Assembly (NCBI GenBank): GCA_949296455.1
Contig: CASFOZ010000004.1
Coordinates: forward strand, 91,436 to 155,435
Source: an uncultured Eubacteriales bacterium
GTDB taxonomy: Bacteria; Bacillota; Clostridia; Christensenellales; CALVMC01
DNA length: 64,000 nt
Reading direction: 5' to 3'
The notes under the pieces are model-generated. The model was given only the letters and a program-made list of their open reading frames with translations, was not told the origin of the DNA and searched no databases. The stretch's first letter is position 1, and each line of letters begins with the position of its first letter. Below, piece after piece: positions 7,975-15,940 of the stretch. The position numbers and the translations under genes are program-made.

Positions 7975-8652
7975 ATGTATCATCAGGTGATTGATTTAGA
8001 CGGAAGAATACTGAACTTTGAAAATCTTATGCAACTTTCTAAAATAGCAGAAAAGATAGACGAGAAAAAACACGATTTCGATGTTGCTTTCAGCGACGGA
8101 TACCGTGAAAGCGGTGTGGGAGTCGAAGAAGTGAAATCGTATTATAACAGCGGCAGAGAGATAATATCCTTTTCGTCGAGCGAAAAATTTTCCTTAATAC
8201 ATATAGATTTTAACCGATACAAAAACACAATAAATTTAAGACACGACGATAAGGATAAATTCAATTCGTTTTTAAAAGAAATAGAAGATTGGAAAAATAC
8301 TACAAAAAAACAACTCGGCATTTATAAAATTCATAAAAATTCATATCTTGAAAGTATTGTTTATTTTCTGATTTTTTTATGGTCCTTTGTTCTTGTTCCT
8401 ATTATAATTTATTTAATAAGTCAAAACAATAATTTAAGCGTTTACATTCTTACCGCCTGTATTACGGCTCTAATATCTGCGAAATTTTATACTCTGCTTT
8501 TAAAATCCTGTCCTGTTATAGAATTTCAGTTCGGCAGAAATAAAGCATCTTCTGAAAGGAAAAAAACCCTTTATATAATAAATACATTTTTTATTCCGAT
8601 AGTATTAAGTATTGCGGTAGCGTTAATTACAAAATATTTGTTTATAGCTTGA
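7975..8652 (+). CDS. Unrecognised membrane protein, 225 aa
   Basis: No family recognised. About 115 N-terminal residues are soluble, charged and rich in Asp, Glu and Lys. Three hydrophobic helices follow, at about 124-147, 152-171 and 200-223, with a basic loop (RNKASSERKK) between the last two. This suggests a cytoplasmic domain anchored by a C-terminal membrane bundle. AAAGGAG lies about 10 bp before the ATG, and a strong terminator follows at 8711. The gene stands alone, and neighbours give no clue to function. Confidence 0.65.
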   Translation: MYHQVIDLDGRILNFENLMQLSKIAEKIDEKKHDFDVAFSDGYRESGVGVEEVKSYYNSGREIISFSSSEKFSLIHIDFNRYKNTINLRHDDKDKFNSFLKEIEDWKNTTKKQLGIYKIHKNSYLESIVYFLIFLWSFVLVPIIIYLISQNNNLSVYILTACITALISAKFYTLLLKSCPVIEFQFGRNKASSERKKTLYIINTFFIPIVLSIAVALITKYLFIA

Positions 8653-8710
8653 TTGAAAATTTGGAGAAAACACAAAAGTTAGAGAAAGTTATTAATTTAT
8701 TACAATATAA

Positions 8711-8734
8711 AAAAGCGGACGTTTGTCCGCTTTT
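8711..8734. terminator. Bidirectional terminator
   Basis: Perfect 10-bp stem AAAAGCGGAC/GTCCGCTTTT with loop GTTT. It sits between the convergent 225-aa membrane protein gene (+) and the serine operon (-). Confidence 0.9.
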
Positions 8735-8774
8735 ATTAATGGATTTTAAATGATTTATCGGGTTAATTTAAACT

Positions 8775-9050
8775 TTATTGAGCGGATAAATCGTGTTTTA
8801 CACGGTCTCTTTCTTCCGCTCTTTTTGCGTTATTCCATCTGTCTGTAGTGCCAACAAGATATCCGGTAATTCTTCTGATTCTTTCGAAGGGGATAGACTC
8901 TGTTTTATATTCGAGTTCAACAAAGTCGCCGTCCACTTTGATATTAAGGTAAACAAGTTCTTTACCTACATTTTTGCTTTTTACATAATCAACATAAGCG
9001 TTGATTTCATTTTGCTCTAATGTTCCGTTTGTTACATTGACATCTACCAT
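8775..9050 (-). CDS. Small stand-alone NrdD-like protein
   Basis: A 91-residue soluble protein whose C-terminal third (RITGYLVGTTDRWNNAKRAEERDRVKH, split here as RITGYLVGTTDRW and NNAKRAEERDRVKH) resembles the C-terminal end of anaerobic ribonucleotide reductase NrdD. It has no Cys at all, lacks the zinc-site cysteines and the RVCGYLG glycyl-radical context, and is far too short to be a reductase. Small proteins like this are widespread in Clostridia and are usually annotated as NrdD by similarity; function is unknown. GGAGG precedes the ATG. It is the third gene after serC and serA, 26 bp downstream of serA on the same strand. Confidence 0.7.
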   Translation of the reverse strand: MVDVNVTNGTLEQNEINAYVDYVKSKNVGKELVYLNIKVDGDFVELEYKTESIPFERIRRITGYLVGTTDRWNNAKRAEERDRVKHDLSAQ

Positions 9051-9076
9051 AGTTCTACCTCCGATTTAATTTAAAA

Positions 9077-10234
9077 TTACAGTATTCTGATTTTCATTAT
9101 ACCTTCTTGACTGTAAAATTCCTTTTCGATATCTTTCGGGATTTTACTGTCTACGTCTATAATCATATAGGCAAGTTCGCCTCTGCTGGTGCATAGGATA
9201 TTTGCTATATTTATTTTGTGATTGGAAAGTATCGTTGTTGCTTTTGCGATAATTCCCGGTACGTTTTTATGAACGACCGTCATTCTCTGAACTCCTGCTC
9301 TCGGGGAAACGGTTGTCGGGAAGTTGACGCTGTTGACTATATTTCCGTTTTCCAAAAAGTCTTTTAATTGTTTTGCCGCCATAACGGCGCAGTTGTCTTC
9401 GGCTTCGGGAGTGGAAGCGCCGAGGTGAGGAATAGTAATAACGTTTTTAACTCCGACAAGTTCTTCGCAAGGGAAGTCTGTTACATACTTTGCAATTTTA
9501 CCCGATTTGAGTCCTTCTATAACGGCGTCGTTGTCGACGAGTTCGCCTCTTGCGCAGTTAATTATGGTAACTCCGTTTTTCATTTTGGAAACAGCCTCTT
9601 TGTTGATAGTGCCTTTTGTATCTTTGTTGTAGGGAACATGAATAGTAATGTAATCGCTTTCGGTTAATATTTTTTGCAAAGATTTAGCGTTCTGAACTTC
9701 GGAAGAAAGTTTCCAAGCGACGTCTACGCTCAGGAAAGGGTCAAATCCCAAGACATTCATATCGAGTGCGACAGCCGAATTTGCAATCAAAGAGCCTATT
9801 GCTCCGAGTCCTATTATACCCAAGGTTTTGCCTTTGATTTCAGGTCCTATAAAAGCCTTTTTCCCGCTTTCGACCTGCTTTGGAATATCGGGAGTACCTT
9901 TTAAAGTATTTACCCATTCAACAGCAGAGACAATGTTTCTCGAAGACAGGATAAGAGAGCAGAGAACGAGTTCTTTAACTGCGTTAGCGTTTGCCCCCGG
10001 GGTATTGAATACAACAATGGCCTTTTCCGAATAGTCGGGGATAGGTATATTATTTACCCCTGCGCCGCATCTTGCAACAGCAAGAAGTTTGTCTTTAACG
10101 GCATATTCGTGCATTGAAAAACTTCTTAAAAGTATACCTTCGGGATTTTCGGCGTCTTTTGTGACTTTATAATTAGAATCGAAAACCTTATCGATTTTAT
10201 TGCTTATTTCATTCAGTTTGAGTATATTAAACAT
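9077..10234 (-). CDS. serA: D-3-phosphoglycerate dehydrogenase
   Basis: First step of serine synthesis: oxidation of 3-phosphoglycerate to 3-phosphohydroxypyruvate with NAD. The 385 residues include a Rossmann NAD site at GKTLGIIGLGAIGS (about 134-147), catalytic-region motifs NCARGELVD (about 226) and IPHLGAST (about 268), and a C-terminal ACT domain (about 315-385) that usually binds serine for feedback control. Length fits the short SerA class. A ribosome binding site (AAGGAG) precedes the ATG. It follows serC by 24 bp, so the two are co-transcribed. No serB phosphatase is in the window. Confidence 0.93.
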   Translation of the reverse strand: MFNILKLNEISNKIDKVFDSNYKVTKDAENPEGILLRSFSMHEYAVKDKLLAVARCGAGVNNIPIPDYSEKAIVVFNTPGANANAVKELVLCSLILSSRNIVSAVEWVNTLKGTPDIPKQVESGKKAFIGPEIKGKTLGIIGLGAIGSLIANSAVALDMNVLGFDPFLSVDVAWKLSSEVQNAKSLQKILTESDYITIHVPYNKDTKGTINKEAVSKMKNGVTIINCARGELVDNDAVIEGLKSGKIAKYVTDFPCEELVGVKNVITIPHLGASTPEAEDNCAVMAAKQLKDFLENGNIVNSVNFPTTVSPRAGVQRMTVVHKNVPGIIAKATTILSNHKINIANILCTSRGELAYMIIDVDSKIPKDIEKEFYSQEGIMKIRIL

Positions 10235-10258
10235 TATCTGCTCCTTAATAGTTATTTG

Positions 10259-11329
10259 TTATATATTCTCTTTTTCGAATTTTTTCATAAATTCAATAAG
10301 AGCTTTTATGCCTTCAATAGGCATAGCGTTGTAAATGCTTGCACGCATTCCGCCAACGAGTCTGTGTCCTTTAATTGAAACGAGACCTGCAGCGGCTGCT
10401 TCTTTTATGAATTTAGCGTCGAGATTTTCGTCTCCCGTGACGAACGGAACATTCATTATCGAGCGGTCTTCCTTTGCAACATTATTTTTATAAAGTTTGG
10501 AATTATCGATAAAGTCGTAAAGCATTTTTGCCTTTTCGATATTAATCTTTTCCATAGCGTCGACGCCGCCGAGATTTTTAAGCCATTTAAATACAAGCAT
10601 TGAAACATAAATACTGAAAGTAGTAGGGGTGTTATAAAGGCTGTTTGCATTTGCTTGCGTGGAATATTTTAAAAAGTTCGGGCAAGCTTCCGTTGCACCG
10701 CTGTCTACAAGGTCTTTTTTAACTATAACTACGGTAAGTCCCGATGCGGAGATATTTTTCTGCGCACCGGCGTAAATTAGACCGAAATCGTTTACATTAT
10801 ACCTTTTACCCAATATGTTAGAACTCATATCGCATACGATAGGAGCCTTGCTTTTCGGAAGTTCGTTATACTGTGTTCCGAAAATAGTGTTGTTCGAAGT
10901 GATATGAAGATAATCAATATCTTCTCTTACTTTTACGTTTTTAGGAATATATGTGTAAGTTTTATCCTCAGAACTTGCCGCACATACTATATCGCCGTAT
11001 TTTTTTGCAACCTTGAAAGCGTTGTTTGCGAAGTTACCCGTAACAATATAATCGGCTTTACCTTTTTTAAGAAGGTTAAGGGGAACCGCTTCAAACTGTA
11101 AGGTTGCACCGCCTTGCAGATACAGTACATAGTAGTCGTCGGAAATACCCATAAGTTCTCTCAAAAGGGAAATCGATGTGTTATGAATTTCCTCGTAGGG
11201 TTTACTGCGGTGACTCATTTCGCATACGCTCATACCGGTACCGTTATAATCAGTAAAATCTTTTTTTACCTGCTCCAAAACTTCGAGCGGAAGCATTGAA
11301 GGACCTGCGGAAAAATTATAAACTCTCAT
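10259..11329 (-). CDS. serC: Phosphoserine aminotransferase
   Basis: PLP enzyme for the second serine step: glutamate-dependent amination of phosphohydroxypyruvate. The 356 residues begin with the family start NFSAGPSMLP. The PLP-binding Lys is in GAQKNISASG (about 188-197) and the end contains GMRASIYNAMP (about 328). It is the first gene of the serC-serA-small protein transcript. AAAAGGAGA precedes the ATG. Assignment is firm. Some SerC proteins also work in pyridoxine synthesis, but nothing here points to that. Confidence 0.95.
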   Translation of the reverse strand: MRVYNFSAGPSMLPLEVLEQVKKDFTDYNGTGMSVCEMSHRSKPYEEIHNTSISLLRELMGISDDYYVLYLQGGATLQFEAVPLNLLKKGKADYIVTGNFANNAFKVAKKYGDIVCAASSEDKTYTYIPKNVKVREDIDYLHITSNNTIFGTQYNELPKSKAPIVCDMSSNILGKRYNVNDFGLIYAGAQKNISASGLTVVIVKKDLVDSGATEACPNFLKYSTQANANSLYNTPTTFSIYVSMLVFKWLKNLGGVDAMEKINIEKAKMLYDFIDNSKLYKNNVAKEDRSIMNVPFVTGDENLDAKFIKEAAAAGLVSIKGHRLVGGMRASIYNAMPIEGIKALIEFMKKFEKENI

Positions 11330-11506
11330 AGAAATCTCCTTTTTTTAAACAAGTTAAAATAAAATTAAGTCGTTTATTTAGAATATAAACATAATACAAC
11401 TTTTTTTAAATTTTCGCAAGGAAATACTACGGTAAATTAAACGGTATATAAAGTATTTATACATATTTTTATTTTTTTTGCTCATTCTATTTGCGAGGTG
11501 AGAAAT

Positions 11507-12217
11507 ATGAAAGGTGTTATAATGGCAGGAGGAATAGGAAGCAGATTAAGACCTCTGACTAACGATATTCCAAAGCCTATGGTTCCGATAATTGACAGAC
11601 CGGTTTTGTATTATATCGTAAATTTATTGAAAAGTGCCGGCATTAAAGATATTGCGATGACATTGAATTATAAACCGCAGAAGATAATAAATTATTTCAG
11701 AGACGGAAGCGATTTCGGAGTAAATATTAATTATTTTATCGAAGACCTTCCTTTGGGAACAGCGGGAAGCATTAAAAACGCAGAAGAATTTATTGACGGA
11801 ACCTTTGTCGTTATAAGCGGAGACGCTTTTACGAATATAGATTTAAAAAGTGCTATAGCGTATCACAAAAAGAAGGGCGGACTTCTGACGGTTATTTCAA
11901 AAAGGGTAGACGACCCGTTCGGTTTCGGGGTAATTAAAACCGATAGCCAAGGGCTTATTACCGAATTTAAAGAAAAACCCGAAAATGCAGAAAGCAATCT
12001 TATCAATACGGGAATTTATATATGCGACAAAAAGGTTCTCGATTATATACCGCAGGGATTTTACGATTTCGGCAAGCAGCTTCTTCCGTCTCTTATAGGG
12101 GGGATATATTCATTCGAAACCGATAGCTTCTGGTCGGATATAGGAACATTATCGTCTTACTATAAAACCAACGGAATGGTTGCCGAAAATCCCGAAAAAT
12201 TTTCAGTCGAGATTTAA
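11507..12217 (+). CDS. Sugar-phosphate nucleotidyltransferase
   Basis: Transfers a nucleotide to a sugar phosphate to make an NDP-sugar. The N-terminus carries the nucleotide-binding signature GVIMAGGIGSRLRPLT (3-18) followed by KPMVPI, then DLPLGTAGS (about 84) and the Mg-site segment VISGDAF (about 107). At 236 residues it has the catalytic domain only, without the left-handed beta-helix or CBS domains of larger relatives. It most resembles mannose-1-phosphate guanylyltransferase or related enzymes; the sugar cannot be decided. I chose ATG 11507 over an upstream GTG (11498), because the GTG lies inside the GAGGTGAG ribosome binding site. Confidence 0.8.
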   Translation: MKGVIMAGGIGSRLRPLTNDIPKPMVPIIDRPVLYYIVNLLKSAGIKDIAMTLNYKPQKIINYFRDGSDFGVNINYFIEDLPLGTAGSIKNAEEFIDGTFVVISGDAFTNIDLKSAIAYHKKKGGLLTVISKRVDDPFGFGVIKTDSQGLITEFKEKPENAESNLINTGIYICDKKVLDYIPQGFYDFGKQLLPSLIGGIYSFETDSFWSDIGTLSSYYKTNGMVAENPEKFSVEI

Positions 12218-12221
12218 TGAT

Positions 12222-12248
12222 AAAAAGGCTCTTTAAAGAGTCTTTTTT
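12222..12248 (+). terminator. Terminator after the nucleotidyltransferase
   Basis: Stem AAAAAGGCTCTTT/AAAGAGTCTTTTT with one G-T pair and a T7 run. Confidence 0.85.
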
Positions 12249-12350
12249 TATAGCATAAGCAAAGATTTAATTTTTAAATTTGCCGTTAAATTTTTATTAT
12301 TTTCAAAATACCGTTTCCGATGCCGTTTTATGACAATAATTTATAATACA

Positions 12351-12476
12351 TTGACTTGATTTAAAATAATTAATATTATATAATAATTATTACGGAAATG
12401 CTTTTATTGTATTATTTCCGCTTTAATGTGAAGTTCAGCGTTTTAGACGCTTTTATAAATATTTTTTTCGGAGGTT
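12351..12476 (+). promoter_or_regulatory. RNase J promoter and structured 5' leader
   Basis: TTGACT (12351-12356) and TATTAT (12374-12379) are spaced 17 bp, leaving a leader of about 90 nt. The leader holds two hairpins: CGGAAAT/ATTTCCG (12393-12399 with 12414-12420) and AGCGT/ACGCT (12437-12441 with 12447-12451). The second is followed by a T-rich run just before the ribosome binding site. Possible autoregulation of RNase J through this leader is inference. Confidence 0.45.
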
Positions 12477-14138
12477 ATGTTGAACAAGTCATTAAGATTA
12501 TATTTTTTAGGGGGCGTCGGCGAGATAGGGAAGAATATGACGGCTATCGAATACGGCGACCATATTATTATTGTGGATTGCGGAAGTTCTTTTCCGCCAG
12601 AAGATATGCCGGGAGTGGATTTGCTTATTCCCGATATAAGTTATATTATCGAAAACAAACATAAAATAAAAGGAATAGTTTTAACGCACGGTCACGAGGA
12701 CCATATAGGAAGTATGCCTTTTCTTTTGAAAGAGTTAGGCAGTACGGTTCCCGTTTACGGGTCGAAACTTACTCTTGCTTTTTTAGAACACAAGACTGAA
12801 GAATACAAAATCAAAAAGGTCAAAAGCGTTTGCGTAAACGACGGCGATACGGTCAATATCGGCTGCTTCAATGTCGAATTCATAAAGGTATCCCATTCCA
12901 TTTCAGGGGCTTTTGCGCTTTCGATAAACACCCCTTCGGGAATAATTTTTCATACGGGCGATTATAAAATCGATTATACTCCGATTGACGGAAAGATGAC
13001 AAATCTTGCAAGAATTGCTGAAATCGGTAAAAAAGGAGTTCTGTTAATGCTCAGCGAAAGTACCAATGTTGAAAGAGAAGGGTACACTATGAGCGAAACT
13101 ACGGTGGGAAAATCTTTCGATAAATTATTTTCCCAAAATATAGGGAAGAGAATAATAATAGCGACTTTTTCTTCCAATATCCACAGATTGCAGCAAATAC
13201 TCGATTTGGCGGACAAATACGGACGTAAAATTGCATTTAACGGAAGAAGTATGTTGAATTCTCTCGAAATGGCTACTAAAATAGGCGAATTGCATTATAA
13301 AGCCGAAGATATAGTGGATATAGATAAAGTTTCGAAACTTCCGCCCGAGCGTGTCGTCATAATAAGTACGGGTGCGCAAGGCGAACCTATGAGCGCTCTT
13401 GCAAGAATGGCGTCCGGAGAAACCAACAGTAAAATTACCGTAGGACCTATGGATACCGTAATAGTGTCGGCTTCCCCGATTCCCGGAAACGAAAGACTCA
13501 TTTACAATGTAATAAACAACTTATATAAAAAAGGAGCAAGCGTAGTTTACGGAGCGCTTGAAGAAGTCCATGTTTCGGGACACGCTTGCAAAGAAGAAAT
13601 CAAACTTATGCTTTCTCTTGTAAAGCCTCGTTTTCTTATCCCCGTCCACGGCGAATACCGCCACTTGAAACAGCAGGCGGAACTTGCCGAAAGTTTAGGT
13701 ATAAGACAGGCGAATATACTTATTCCGTGCATAGGCGCATGTGTAAATGTTAAAAAGAACGGAATAGCAATAGAAAAAATTGTGGAAGCAGGGAATATGT
13801 TCGTTGACGGGTATGTTATAGGCGACGCTGACAGTTCTGTTATTAAAGACAGATTGAATTTAGGCGAAAACGGATTTCTGATTACGATAATTAAGGTATC
13901 TTCGAAAGACAACAGAATGATAGGCGAACCAGATATAATAACAAGAGGAATTCACGCTCTCGAAAAGAGTACCGAACAGTTAAAAGATATCGTTATCGAA
14001 ACATTTTTGAGTTCAGATTATACGGGAGAAGAAAACAATCAGCAATTAAAAGCCGATATACGAAAAGACGTAAGAAAATGGCTTTTAAACAATACCCTTC
14101 AAAGACCTATGATTTTGCCTATAATAATAAATGTATAG
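12477..14138 (+). CDS. rnj: Ribonuclease J
   Basis: Metallo-beta-lactamase-fold RNase with endo- and 5'-exonuclease activity in mRNA decay and rRNA maturation. Its 553 residues match the family. The zinc motif LTHGHEDHIG lies at about 67-76, a further ligand in FHTGDYKID (about 159) and VHVSGHACKEE (about 365) in the beta-CASP region, then the C-terminal domain. GGAGG at 12470-12474 sits only 2 nt before ATG 12477. TTG at 12480 (codon 2) has better spacing, so the true start may be one codon later. It opens a six-gene run ending at 18051. Confidence 0.93.
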   Translation: MLNKSLRLYFLGGVGEIGKNMTAIEYGDHIIIVDCGSSFPPEDMPGVDLLIPDISYIIENKHKIKGIVLTHGHEDHIGSMPFLLKELGSTVPVYGSKLTLAFLEHKTEEYKIKKVKSVCVNDGDTVNIGCFNVEFIKVSHSISGAFALSINTPSGIIFHTGDYKIDYTPIDGKMTNLARIAEIGKKGVLLMLSESTNVEREGYTMSETTVGKSFDKLFSQNIGKRIIIATFSSNIHRLQQILDLADKYGRKIAFNGRSMLNSLEMATKIGELHYKAEDIVDIDKVSKLPPERVVIISTGAQGEPMSALARMASGETNSKITVGPMDTVIVSASPIPGNERLIYNVINNLYKKGASVVYGALEEVHVSGHACKEEIKLMLSLVKPRFLIPVHGEYRHLKQQAELAESLGIRQANILIPCIGACVNVKKNGIAIEKIVEAGNMFVDGYVIGDADSSVIKDRLNLGENGFLITIIKVSSKDNRMIGEPDIITRGIHALEKSTEQLKDIVIETFLSSDYTGEENNQQLKADIRKDVRKWLLNNTLQRPMILPIIINV

Positions 14139-14739
14139 TAATGAACAGAAAGCAGTACTTTCTCAAATGGAAGTATATGCAGAAGAAAATTTTATACCTA
14201 TAATGAAGAAGGAAAGTCTTTCCGTTCTGATTAAAAAGGTAAAAGAAACCAATCCTAAAGAGGTTCTCGAAATAGGAACAGCAATAGGGTACAGTACTGC
14301 GCATATTCTGATTAACAGCGAAGCAAAGGTGTATACAATAGAGATAGACGAAGAGAGAACAAAAGAAGCTAAAAAAAACCTTGAAAAATTAGGACTTATC
14401 GAAAGAACGGTTTTTTTCAGCGGCGATGTAAAAAACATTCTTCCTTTGGCGGAAGGAAGTTACGATTTCATACTTCTCGACGGGCCTAAAAGCTGTTATC
14501 CTTTGCTTTTGGAAAACTCGCTTAGATTGCTTAAAGACGGCGGAATACTGTTTTGCGACGATGTAAAACATTCGGAAGTGAAGGAAGGCAAGATAGGTGC
14601 AAAACACAGAAGCATATCGAGAAATATAAACCGTTTTATCGATATTTTAAAATCAGACAAAAGACTGAAAACTGAGTTTTACGGCGGCGGCGACGGCTGT
14701 GCGGTTGCGGTAAAACTTTCGGGAGATATAAATGATTGA
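14131..14739 (+). CDS. trmR: O-methyltransferase, likely tRNA 5-hydroxyuridine methyltransferase
   Basis: SAM-dependent methyltransferase of the YrrM/TrmR type, predicted to convert ho5U34 to mo5U34 in tRNA anticodons. The 202 residues include the SAM motif LEIGTAIGYSTAH (about 46-58), motif II IEIDEER (about 70) and the metal/catalytic segment FILLDGPKS (about 112-120) with CDDV (about 142). The start overlaps the end of the RNase J gene by 8 bp and the stop overlaps the next gene. The adjacent U32 protein matches TrhP, which makes the ho5U substrate, so the pair likely acts in sequence. A catechol-type O-methyltransferase role cannot be excluded from the domain alone. Confidence 0.78.
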   Translation: MYSNEQKAVLSQMEVYAEENFIPIMKKESLSVLIKKVKETNPKEVLEIGTAIGYSTAHILINSEAKVYTIEIDEERTKEAKKNLEKLGLIERTVFFSGDVKNILPLAEGSYDFILLDGPKSCYPLLLENSLRLLKDGGILFCDDVKHSEVKEGKIGAKHRSISRNINRFIDILKSDKRLKTEFYGGGDGCAVAVKLSGDIND

Positions 14740-15940
14740 ACTTCTCTGTCCTGCGGGAAATTTTTTAAAACTTAAAACAGCTTTCCATTTCGGAGCCGAC
14801 GCAGTTTATTTTGCCGGGGAAAATTTCGGACTCAGGGCAAGGGCGGATAATTTCACTTTTGACGAAATCAGACAGGGCTGCGATTTTGCTCACGGTATCG
14901 GAAAAAAATGTTATGTTACGGTGAATATTTTTGCGCATAACGCAGATTTCGAAAAACTTAAAGACTATTTAAACATTCTTGAAAAAAGCAATGTGGACGC
15001 AGTTATCGTTTCCGATATGGGAATATTCGATTATATAAAGAAAAATTCCCGTTTGAAAATACATATAAGTACACAGGCGAACGTGACAAATAAATATGCG
15101 GCAAAGGCTTATGCCGAACTCGGTGCAGAACGCATAATCCTTGCCCGTGAAGTAAGGCTTAAAGATTTAAGACAGATAAGGGATTTTTTAGACGACAAAA
15201 TTATGCTCGAAGTATTTATACACGGTGCAATGTGTATTTCTTACAGCGGAAGATGCCTTTTAAGCAATTTTTTAACGGGAAGAAGTTCTAATAAAGGCGA
15301 CTGCGCTCAGCCTTGCAGATGGGAATTTATTCCTTCCGGTTACTGTGAAAAAGACGCTTTGACTCTCGAAGAAGACAGCAGGGGAAGTTATGTTCTGAAC
15401 GGAAGAGACCTTAATATGTTTATGTATCTCGACAAACTTAAAGATGCAGGCGCAGAGTCTTTTAAAATCGAAGGCAGAATGAAATCGGAATATTATCTTG
15501 CCACATGTACGAACGCTTACAGAAAAGCCGTTGACCTTATGGAAAACGGAAAAGATTTTAAAGACGATAATTTGTATTCGGAGCTGTTTAAAACTTCGAA
15601 CAGAGGTTTTACGACGGGACTCTTTTTCGATAAACAGATTTTAACCGAAAATCCGTATGAAAACGGCAAAGAATGCAAGTTCGCAGCGTCCGTTCTGAAA
15701 CGAGAAGGAAACAGAATATTGATAGAGCAAAGAAACAGATTTAAGGAAGGAGACGAATTAGAGATAATTTCGCCTAATGTCGAATGCAATACCAAATTCA
15801 AAGTAAAAAATATGACCGATATAAACGGAAACAAAATAGAAGATGCCAAAAACGTACAGCAACATTTATATATAGATTGTCCGTACGAACTCGAAACTTT
15901 GGATATTCTGAGAACGGGAGGGGTTAAAACCAATGGCTAA
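14732..15940 (+). CDS. trhP: U32 family protein, likely tRNA hydroxylation protein TrhP
   Basis: Member of the peptidase U32 family. Relatives YrrN/YrrO (TrhP) are needed for tRNA U34 hydroxylation and are probably not peptidases. Its 402 residues start with LLCPAGN and GADAVYFAG. Then come VSDMG (about 91), ISTQANVTN (about 110), a Cys-rich core (HGAMCISYSGRCLLS at about 166, then CAQPCRWEF at about 191) and FKIEGRMKSEYY (about 242). These match the U32 signature. It overlaps trmR by 8 bp and the following gene by 8 bp. The assignment to TrhP over other U32 clades (RlhA, UbiU/V) rests on the trmR neighbour. Confidence 0.8.
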   Translation: MIELLCPAGNFLKLKTAFHFGADAVYFAGENFGLRARADNFTFDEIRQGCDFAHGIGKKCYVTVNIFAHNADFEKLKDYLNILEKSNVDAVIVSDMGIFDYIKKNSRLKIHISTQANVTNKYAAKAYAELGAERIILAREVRLKDLRQIRDFLDDKIMLEVFIHGAMCISYSGRCLLSNFLTGRSSNKGDCAQPCRWEFIPSGYCEKDALTLEEDSRGSYVLNGRDLNMFMYLDKLKDAGAESFKIEGRMKSEYYLATCTNAYRKAVDLMENGKDFKDDNLYSELFKTSNRGFTTGLFFDKQILTENPYENGKECKFAASVLKREGNRILIEQRNRFKEGDELEIISPNVECNTKFKVKNMTDINGNKIEDAKNVQQHLYIDCPYELETLDILRTGGVKTNG

